DNA of 64,000 nucleotides from Thereva unica (Eukaryota > Arthropoda > Insecta > Diptera > Therevidae). Under the pieces are notes generated by a model that had not been told where the DNA came from, did no database searches, and saw only the letters and a program-made list of their open reading frames with translations. Shown here piece after piece: positions 35,640-46,700 of this stretch. Position 1 is the stretch's first letter. Each line of letters opens with the position of its first letter. The stretch lies in NCBI GenBank assembly GCA_949987705.1, contig OX465283.1, positions 137,108,101-137,172,100 of the forward strand, in the 5' to 3' direction. The translations under genes were made by a program, and so were the position numbers.

Positions 35640-36930
35640 AGTGATTTATTTTTTATTGCTGAAATTGATGGGAGCAAAGAACTTCCATCCAATGGCGCCA
35701 CAGCCCAAATCGAGCCATGGCCTCCTTTAGGGTATTTTTCCAAGTTTGACGGCTCCTTGCAGCAGTTCTCTAGTTCCAAATGTTGAGCATTGTTTTTGCA
35801 TCAGCCGTGACAGAGTCCATCCATCTCCCCCTGGGTCTATCTACTGCTCTATTTCCTGAAATTTCTGCTACCATGAGCCGTTTTGGAACACGGTTATCGT
35901 CCATCTTGATTACGTAGCCGGCTAGTCTTAGTCTGTTGATTTTTATAAAAGTTGAGAGTTCTGGGTCGTCAAAAATTTCAGAAGCACCAGACCGTCCCCT
36001 TCTCGGAGTCCATTATAGATGTTAATTGTTCTGGACATTGTTCCGGATACCTTTACTTGGCTTGTCACATTGGTCATGGTCAACCTACATTGTCTTGTCA
36101 GCTTGATGGGGATGCCGAATTCTCTCATGCCTTTGTACTCTCTGTACTGTTCTAGTTCACAGACGAGATTTTGTTCCCAAGCTTTATTTTTTCGTCAGTG
36201 AATTCTCTTTTCTTCTTTTCTGAGGTCTTTATGGCTGTGTTCCCAAATAGAAGCCAGCATACTGGCCAATGCTAATGACGTCTTAAATCGCAGCCAATTC
36301 TGTATATTTTCATTACCATGGCGTACGATTTAAGACGCCATAAGCACTGGCCGGTATACTGGGTTGTATTTCGGAACACAGGCTATATTTATCTTCTCTT
36401 CAGTACGCAGCATTTTACATTCAGTTGCCAGCTTGCATTCATTATCGAACCAGTCGTTCCGATCTCTACGCCTAAGACGAAATCAGCAGTACCAAAGACA
36501 ATATGCAGTTCTTGTCGACGCCCGGCATCTCATCCCTAGGATAAAGGGCGAGTTCTAATGCATGACCGTAGCTGCTTCTGGCCATTTCATTGCGTAGTGC
36601 AGCTGTATTGATTCGAGCCTGATCAACTGATACAAAGCTTTTCAGCGTTGTAATGCGCTCTGAGAGCACCACACCAACAAGAGTGATCCGAGCCGAAGTT
36701 AGCACCTCGGTACGTTCGTGTTCGTACCATCATCAGACCCGAAAGGTGGCGGCGGTCTATGAACACATGGTTGCGAGGGGTTCCATCAGGAGATACCCAG
36801 GTGGCTTTATGGATATCTTTACGCGCAAATCTAGTACTTGCAACGACCAAGTTATTACTTGCTGCCAAGAGAACTACCCGATCATTAGCCTATCCTCTCT
36901 CATAGAATTAGTACCAGTAGCCGCAGCTAG
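35640..36930 (-). mobile_element. RTE-like LINE (group B), endonuclease plus RT end, interrupted
   Basis: Minus strand: 36890-36640 reads FARKDIHKATWVSPDG, HVFIDRRHLSGL and [12 protein letters not shown], the second half of an RTE-type endonuclease. 36128-35943 reads NVTSQVKVSG, GLREGDGL and KFLTTQN (RT). 35940-35680 reads RLRLAGYVIKMDDNRVPK and RPRGRWMDSV (C-terminus). A large piece of RT is missing, and a MITE sits inside at 36231-36385. A second group B copy is at 55014-56440. Confidence 0.8.
36231..36385. repeat. About 155-bp MITE inserted in RTE-B
   Basis: Arms of about 65 bp: ATGGCTGTGTTCCCAAATAG on the left is mirrored by GTATTTCGGAACACAGGCTAT on the right, with TACTGGCC and GACGTCTTAAATCG inside. 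The uninterrupted sequence at 55400-55420 shows the empty site, proving insertion. Likely TA-type target. Confidence 0.8.
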
Positions 36931-37735
36931 CAGGCTGTGATCGCACTTTCATAAGTCTGAAATAGTTGCGGCACGTGCATGTTATGTTACATGTTATTCC
37001 CTCTATTCCGCTGATGTCTGACCACCAAAACACTATATTGAAGGTTAATCGAAAGTGGTAAGCTTTATGTTTTAATTGCTGATAATTGATGGGAGCAAAG
37101 AACTTAACAAATCTTATTTTAAGCTAATACCATCTAATAACAACCACAACTGTAAGAGATTCAAATATGATCATTTCAAAAACATACATTGTTTACGACA
37201 ACCACTAATATTTATAGATGTTCTGAGTTCTGATCTGTTCTGTCTGTTCAGATGGCTAAATCCCAAAAAAACACGAAGGTGAAAGAAAATAATATTATAT
37301 TATTATATTTTGTATCCTTAGTCTACTATCAATAGTTTTGCTTGACCTTTTCTGATATTATAAAAAATAATATTAATTGTCTAAAGCATTGTCGATAACT
37401 TATCATTACTACTTAGCTTTTGAAGTAAGTAAATTTATACTCTTATCAATCAGCCAAGAGAAAAACGAAAGCTAATATTTAAATTCTGATAAGCCACTCT
37501 ACACGCTGAACTCATAGATTAATGTTTTCATATAAATATTATTAAATGGAAAATCATACACTCATATAAACTCATAATATAAATGCTCTCTTTCAGTATC
37601 AGTTGAGAAGCGCAACAAGATGTGGGATTACCAGATATTTTCGCGTTTGAGGTCGAAAGATTGCTACATACTTTAACCCCTTTAAGATATTAGCACTGCC
37701 CGGCGGTTTTGAACACTAGAATTAAAAGTGCGAAC
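36931..37735. other. Region upstream of LYST
   Basis: No repeat or coding region recognised. It should contain the LYST leader. CCCGGCGG just before the start is the only GC-rich patch. Confidence 0.35.
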
Positions 37736-40700
37736 ATGGATAAATCACAGCAAGAACTAGTTAAGGACCTTCATACTGTGTGGTTCAAATTTTTAGTAGA
37801 AGAAAATAATGAACAAAAGGTTTACAGCGAATTAAATATGAGTTTCATGTGTTGTTTTTCATAAATCCTTTATTCATTTTAGGAATATTTAGTTCAACTT
37901 TTCTTATATATGCATCAGTTAATCGAAGATGAATATCTTCAATCTGCTGGGTGAGTAAAGAATGATATTATCAAAGCATGATTAATTTGCAAGAATGCGC
38001 AGATTTTTTAAATTCATTCATTATCTCTTATGACGTTTCCTATAATTTTTTATGTACATTTAAACTATATGATGAAATTTTAGATTATTGTTAAAGATCA
38101 AAAATAAGGAACGTTTTTATGTACTTAGATTATATAATGTAATATATTATCTTAGTATCAAACACAAGTATAGGTTTTTTTAAACAAATTTATGTCCTCT
38201 TCATTTTTTTTAATAGATTCTTAAAATCCGTCCCATCACAACTATGCTGTTATATGCTTGAGCTAGTTTATGGAATTATTTGCACCGCAGTTAAAAATAC
38301 ATCATCAGACGCAGAATATGATTCTTCGTCAGAGTTTGATAGAACTGCTAAAAGCACCCTTCAACAGCTATGGGAAGACAGCGTAGAAACTGAAAATTTT
38401 GGTATCACAGAGGTATTGAAAATATTTTGTTTTCTAAATTTTATTAATAAATGTTTTTTAAAGTTAATTCTTGGAGCTCCAAGCGATATCACTGCTATTG
38501 TTTCGTTACGGAAATTTCTTACTCAAGGATTAGGTAGCCGAATTTTGGAGTTCCTCCATAAAAGCGATTTAAAGGTATGAGATTGTTATGCAACATAACT
38601 TAAGTTAAATTTAATTTACCTTTTCATCAAATAAATTGAAAGATATTTTTAGTACACTTAATATATGAATAATGTACATTTAGATATAAGAGGAAAAAGC
38701 ACATTCTATTTATCTAAATCCAGTTGAAGGAAACGCCGACTTTCTTCTTCTTCTGGCCGATGCGGCTGTGAACGTCGGCTGTCGATGCCACTTTCTTTTC
38801 CTCAACCAATGATCCCAAGTATTTGACCATCAGAACCTGTTCGATTTGGGTTCGTTCCATCGAGGTGAACACTGGCTTTCGATCCTTCCGTTGTGAGCAC
38901 TTTGGTCTTTTCTGCACTGATTTTTAACTGCTTCGGCATCCGTGTCGACGAAGCCGGCGCTATTATCGGCGAACATCAAGTCGGTTATGAAGTTGTTGTC
39001 GTATCGAACTTCGCGTCTATCACAATGTTTTGAAGAGAAGTGGCGAGTGGCGTCTCCTTGTCGGACACCCGTCGGTCTTATCGAGAACTCTTCGGATAAG
39101 TCGCTTCGAATACGAACGCTGCTGGTTGAGCCATCGTACGACGTTTGGAGAAGTTGGATGATTTTCAATGGCACATGTTTGGTTTCCAAGACCCTCCACA
39201 AGCTGCTCCAATCGATGCAATCGAAAGCGGATTTGAAATCGATTGAAACGACGACAGTTCGTTTGCCGCAATGAATTCCTACTTCCATTAGTTGACGGAG
39301 AGCGAATATTTGATCAATGCACCCTCGATGTGGTCTAAATTCCGCTCGTTCTTTGCGGTTACTTTGCTCTCGATTTTTCTGTAGCCTCGATTGTATGATT
39401 TTCGTAAATACTTTGCCGACGATCGAAAGGAGGCTAATATGGCGATAATTCTTGCATTCCCTACTGTCGCCTTTCTTCAAAATTGGCACAACGATTGCTT
39501 TCTTCCACGCCGACGCCGACGGAACAATCCAAATGCCATACGTGGAGTTGTTATGATGAGACATCACCTCCGGCTTTGATCATCTCGGCGGTTGCTTGAT
39601 TTACTCTCGATGCTTTTTCATTTTCAGCGATTTTATTGCCATCTTCACGTCATAATAGTCGGTTCGGTATCGATAATCGGCGATTCGGATGCTGGACCTT
39701 GTGACAGATCGTGGTTGTACAGCTGGTGGAGGAATTCTCTCCGCCGCTGCAGACGTCCATGTGGAGAGGTCACGAACGCTCCATCCGATTTTTTGATGTT
39801 GTTGTTAGAAATTTTAAAATTCAATTTGCCGCTGGAAAAATGCATATTTAATAAAACACAATCATCTTTACCGAGAAGAAATCTTAATGGGCTAAAGGCA
39901 ACCCGGCATAAACAAACAAATTATGCTACAAAAAGAATCCTTGAATTACTTTAAATGTATTTTAACAATAAAGCGGGTTCTTTACTGTGGCAAAACAAAT
40001 ATCTTACTAGGTTGAGCTAATTAAATACTAGTGGTCGCAATACCGCACCATTTTTTGAAACCAGTATTTTCGGAACTGTCCTCAAAAAATACCGGTATTT
40101 CGGGATTTAGAGAAGTTATATATAAATTTAAGTTAGTAACAATTTTTCATGAGAGTTTAGGATTTAGAGCATTACAGAGGAATTATAAAAGAGATTGTTT
40201 TCTAGACAACAATGTATCTGAAATCGTGTCACTCAGTGTTGGCGCAAATGATTACATACTTAATCCGATGAAGAGAAATTGCTCTCTGACTCTACATTAG
40301 TTGGAGGAACGCTTTTTAAATTGCTGTAGGCCATCAAGATATTTTCTTCTTGAGTCACCGTTTTCGTAAAGAGCCATTTCTATTTTGATTAAGGCATTAA
40401 TGTTTGCTGAGATGGCTCTTGATAAATAATACAATACATATAATGCAATGTGCATGTTGCAATTTCTTTTTAATCGTCAATTCTAATTGTTTCTTCAGCG
40501 GCCCTTAAGAAGAATCGTCATTCGTGTCCCCGTCTGTAAGAACAGCAATAGAAACATCATGTGTGGATTATGAATCCGAATCGTTACCGATCTTGTTAAC
40601 ATCCACAATATGTTTTCTAATCTCGTCTTAAAAAGACGTCAGGGTATTCATTCGCTGAATCAAAATATGTTTTCGGATTATGCAGGTAATTTAACGAGGC

Positions 40701-43700
40701 AACCAACAACCTGCGTTCCTTAATCCTACGTTTCAAAGAATCAAAAATTCACGAGCTTCTGACTCATGTTGTAAAGCTAATTTTTAGAACATAAATATCA
40801 AAAACGCGTTAGAAGTTATTAGGTAAGCATTTCTTTTGCATAGTTCTACGGTAGTTGATTTTAAATATTTCAACATATCCTGCTGAGATCAGCCAGTACT
40901 TGTATTCGTATTCAGATATTTTCAGATCCATTTTTAAATCTATCTGTGACGATTTTATTGTGTTAAAACTTACGAAATATAACATCCCGAAAATACCGTA
41001 AATCCCGGTTTTTGGAAAATCAATACCAGTATTATAAGTTCTTGATTTGATCCGGTTTCCGGGGATTTTCGAAATTCGGACCGGTTTGCGACCCCTATTA
41101 AATATATTATAAAAATATTCAAAAAATTCGGTCTCTTTTATTCGGTCGGTTCGGTCTTTTTTATTCAGTTTTTTTCGCAATATCCTGCCAAATATTCTCT
41201 TTTATTGACAGGTTTTTATAACAATTTAATTTAAAATTATAAAGAGGAAGATTTAACTAAATTAAATCTATTATTTCATCCTCCTCCTCCTTAGTAAAAT
41301 ATACTCCATTTGCCATGTTTATCACTGAAGAAAACAAAAACGACTACTTTGCGTCAATGGAATTGTGCCGACGCAAATACGTCGGAATCAAAACTTTTTA
41401 ATTCCAGCGGAATGGCGTCTGCAAAAGAGCGCGCAAGTCCACCGCGATTTTTTTTAAAACCATGTACACATATTCCTTGTGTCTGATTACAACGCAAGTA
41501 CAGCGGCGTAATTCTGTCGCCTTTTTGCGTCAACGCAGTCTCTTGGAAACCGTAGCTTTAGTATGTAATATCTGTACTTTATGATATGGAACATTTAGCA
41601 TCTTGTCGTAAATGCCCTTTGTGCCTTGATGATGAAATTTCACATTATTGTTTCCTAAGCCTATTCTTATATTTATCAATATCATGTTTAGCTATATTTT
41701 TATTTTAAAAGTAAATAATATTTGAAACTTCTTTACAGGCTGTGACATCGAGGAAAAGTTTGGTGCGACTTTTAGTCAATCTATTTCCCAATACATCATG
41801 GGATAATGAAGGTGCTGCTGAATACAATATTAAAAAGACTTTAGGTCTTAATGATCTTATTTGTCGTCTCAACTTGCTGGAATTCTCCGCATATAGTGCC
41901 CCATATCCGTTTGGTTCTATAAGTTTGCCAATATTACCGCCAAAACGTAATGATTTATACTCAATAACTGAAAAATTCGATGAGTCTATTATTGGTGATA
42001 TTTCATCAATACAAATTGATATGAATAAATTTCAACAATTTCAATTAAAATCGAAAACTAGCGCAGAAATAGCCGAAATATTAATTGATCTATTGGACGA
42101 TTTTGTTAAAGAAGAAAGTGATGTGGCAATTAATCAAAATTCGGTTACTTTAGAATGTTTACGGTTTAGTTTGGAAACATTTAAAAACATTGAAAATTCA
42201 AATGCTTTCACAGATTGTAACAAAGAAATATTAAGACTGAAGCTATTGTCTTTGATTATACTTTGTTGTAATAATTTGTTTAGTCGGAAATCCAATTTCT
42301 TATTAATTGATTTTAAAATTGTTTTGAAAACATTCTTTCAAATAATTGAACAGTGCGATAGTGTCGATTTAAACAATAATAATAAAAAAGTTTGTGTTTC
42401 TGCTTGCTTTTATATTGTGTTCGGTATACTAAATAATATTTTAATAATATATAATGCTAAATATGATAAATTTATTGAAATCGCTAAGATAATATCAGAA
42501 GACAGAGTCAGTGCTGCAATAAAAACATTTAATTTACTTACATCAAATGATAATGAAGAATATTTAGAATTTATTAAAAAATTTATAGAAGACATCACAA
42601 AATTAGTAACAAATATACGTTTTATAACTCAAAGAAATAATCGAAAAATCAAAACAAGAAAAAAACAACGATTACAAAATATTTATCAAAGAACAAAACA
42701 AATACATTGCAAAACTAATGGTCTACCGTGTATGTTTGAAGAAATTATTTTAAAAATATTTAAAAGTTTACAAGTGACTCAACAAAAACTGATCGTAAAG
42801 CACTTTCAAAAGAACGGATTCTGCTGCTGCTTATATAATATAGATATACTAAGTATACTATTGCTTAATAATTACGATAATCTAATTGAAAAATTATTAT
42901 ATAAATTTTTACGTCGTCGTGTTTTAAAAACAATATTCGTAAAAAATGATTGTTCTATATGTGAAGCTAAAGGAAAATCAAATGAATTTCATGAAAAGAT
43001 ATTTCATTTATATAAACAAAAATTTAATAATATACATGATAATTTGTTAAATATAACCATTTATTTAAAACATTTATTTAAAATATCAAATTATATGTCT
43101 TTTAATATATCATCAAAAATTTTAGTTGATATTGTTTTACCGATATTTCGTAGTGATACATATAAAAAAAATTTAGACACCGCCCTAAATTTAAATATAA
43201 TTTTAAAATGTTTAAATATTTTTATTAATTATTTAAATGATGTAAGACTGATAAAAGGGTTTTATATTGATGAAAATGTGAAATATTTAAAAGAACTTTT
43301 ATATATACCGGAATTAACAAAGTCTGTTTGCGATTTGATTAGAATTGGTATTGATAATTCACCATTTTTAGGTGATAACAGTTCAGAACAGATAAATATA
43401 AGTCAAGAATTGTTTACAATGCAATTAGACGCTACAAAATATGCTACACAAGTGATTAATTGCTCTATAATCAGACTTAATAATAATATTAAACTATTTT
43501 TGATAAACGATGAAAATAATATACTAAATAAAAAATCATATCATAATCCGATTCAAAAACTGATTGATTCTGGTGCAATGACACTCAGCCAGTCAATATA
43601 TCTAGCGTCTGTTTACTGGAATTTATCATTAGAATTATACAAAACAAATCAGCAGTATAGAGTTTATTTTCATGAAACATATCCACAACTACTAGAAACA

Positions 43701-46700
43701 CAAGTGAATAAGAAAGATTTAAAGCATATTATAAATAAATGTGATTTATTTCAACTTGTCTACAATACTTTAACAATATTTCTCATCCATATACCAAAGG
43801 ACTTAACAACTACGGATATTGTTACAAGTTCATGCATTTTTAGTGATTCTCAGCCAGGTAAATGCAATGTAACTAGAGAATCGTCAATAATTATCAATAG
43901 CGACATCATCGGTAATGAACAAGAATCCATTCATACATATCTAGACAGTGTGAGTGCCACAATCGATAGCAGAAATTGTACACCTTCTTCATCTAGCACA
44001 GCCTCGGCAGCCAGCTCAAACATTACATTACAATCCGACGAGCGTCGAGATAAAATTTTCGACGACGACATCTTATCGCAAATAAGTTTTATAGAAGTTA
44101 TTACAAAATCTTGTGATGCGGGAATTAAGAGTGAATTTTTAGATAAATTAAAATCCAGTGATAGTGCTGTCATATTTGATATTAGAAATCAAAGTGTTAA
44201 ATCTTCGAATTGCAAAATTAATCAAAGTGAAATAACAGAGCATAATTCTGAACAACATTTACTATCGAATGGTTTGCAGACAATTAATTGGATTATATCA
44301 TCTGGGCTTAACTACTTTTTCGGTATTAATAGTAATGAGAAAAAATGTGATAACAACGATGTAAATTTCTCTGAAGAAAAGGACAAAATTGATAGTGATT
44401 TATATTGTTTATGTGAAACAGGTTCTTGTAAGCCGTATTTACTACAAATATTTGAATCTGTACTTGCTGCTTTTATAATGGAAAATTTCGAACTTAAGGG
44501 TAAGTAAATATTTTATTTTAAATCAAATAACATTGTTTAATGGTGCAGATAAATGTGCCTATATTATATATACTGTTATTGTGTTTTTTTATGTATATTT
44601 GTTTAATAAGGATTCGGTCGACACACTATTATTCCAAATTTATTTGAAATTTTAAAATAAAAAAACAAAAAGTTTTTACAACATTCCGTCAATGCCAAAT
44701 AAAATTCAGTTAATATTTTATCCAAGGAATTAAAAGCTCCAAATTTAATGGAGCAAAATGCATTGTCTTAATGTTTAGCCCAAGAAAGTTTTGTGCTATT
44801 TGGACTACAAGACATAACATTGAATTTTTCTTCCTATTCCAAAATAAATTTAAACACGGTTTTGGGACCATTATATGGTAAAAAGGTTGTCAGTTTTGTT
44901 CTAGGTTCTTCTTATTTAGTAAGGTACGGGGTCCAAAAGTACCCCGGCCACATCACTTGCCCAATTGTACTGCACCCCTAAACCTCATATTTGTAGGCCA
45001 GATCGCTCGACAGGCTCTTTTCAAACTGGTGTATGTCTCTCATTAGAAGTGATGTGCAATCTGATAGATCTGCATATCACTCCTCACAAGGCACTAATTG
45101 AAAGATATATGTATTAAGAGGAATTTACCCTGTTTATAATTTAAAAAAATAGTTAGGTTAGGTTAGTTATGGCTGAGCTGCTGGTGCACAGTTCAAACAC
45201 CTAGGCCAAAATGATCGGCTCGTTGTTATACCATAGCCATACCACTTTAACCTGATGTCTTCGCTAAACCACCTCCAGGACGTAATGAATCTGCTTAGTT
45301 GCCGGATCCCAAACTTCGAGATTTCCGCAAGTGTGGTAAGGAAGGGTTCACCAAAAGTGGTAAGTCTCCTTCTGTTTAGGGCTAGGCAGTAACAGAGAAG
45401 GGGTTTTACACTTTTCTCCTCGTCCAGATTCTTACAGCTTCTGCAGAAATCGTAGGTCTCGACACTGCAGCGGGCCGCATGACTTCCTATCAGACAGTGT
45501 CCGGTCAGCACTCCCACTGTAATTGACAGGTCGCATTAGATGAACCCGTTTTGAAAACCTTTATCCATGCATGCCTTAGTCCAAAATGGAGTTTATAGTA
45601 AATTCTCTCGAGCCCTCTAGGCACTCGCCGTTGATTAGCTGTACCAGGGTTCTACTATTTCGCTGGGGTTCCTCGGCCTTGGGCACCTTCCAGTTGTCCA
45701 TACGGATGTCCCTGTTGTGGCGCCGAAGATACTCGAGCAATTTGCCCATCACGAACTCCATGACTTGTAAGCAAGCACGTGACGCCCAGAAATATATCAA
45801 GGAAAACAAAATTGACACTTTACACAGCACTAATAAGGCCTGTCCTACTATATGGTTCGGAAGTGTGGTGTTGAAAAACGCAGACGAAGCATTTCAACTC
45901 AGAATTGTATGAAATCAGTAAGACTCTAAACATTGCCAAAGTTATCAAAATTAACAGACTATGATGGATTGGACATGTCCAACGAGGTGGAGAACAGAAC
46001 CCGATAAAGATAGTGCTGGGGAAAGTACCGCCAGGAAAACAGAGACCAAGTCGGCCTAAGAAAAGATATATAGATGACGTCGAGACTGTTGACTTGAGAC
46101 AGTTGGATAAAAGAAACTGGAAAAGTCGGGCCAGGGAGCGAGAATCATGGAGGTAAACGCTGAAGGAAGCCAAGGCCAACAGTAGGCTGTGGAGCTCCTG
46201 ATGATGATGAACTCCATGACCATCTCTAATATTTTGGCCTCGATGTGGGCACAGAAGTTCCAGGAAACTGCCGGCACTAGAATAGGCATCGTTTAGTGCC
46301 ACTAGAAGGTAGTCCTTCACTACTTCGCTCATTGGCCTGTTATCCGTTGAGGCTGAAGGGGAAGCTTCTTGACTATGGTCGGTTTTGAGAGCTTTTTCCT
46401 TTTTGCTCATTATCAATAGCACGTGATTGAAATTTATTGTAGACTAATGAGTTTGCCGACCACTGTTCTATGCAATAAATTAGCTCCACTTTTGGATGTA
46501 ATGGGCCTTAATATGTATTAAACTGCCTCAGACTAAGTAAGGAATCTAAGCCTCCATAATGTATGTATATTTATGTATATTTTATGATCTTACCTCACCT
46601 AATTTCAAATTGAAAATGTTGCTACCGCAAATTAAGTAAGAAATGTTTCGCCAGCACGTATTTACGCTGTCTCGCTTCAAGGTGGAGAACCGACTACTGA

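Noticed and set aside
45147..45166. TTAGGTTAGGTTAG, the insect telomere repeat
   Set aside because: Only about three units at the end of a LINE fragment; too short for a telomeric array and better explained as element tail.
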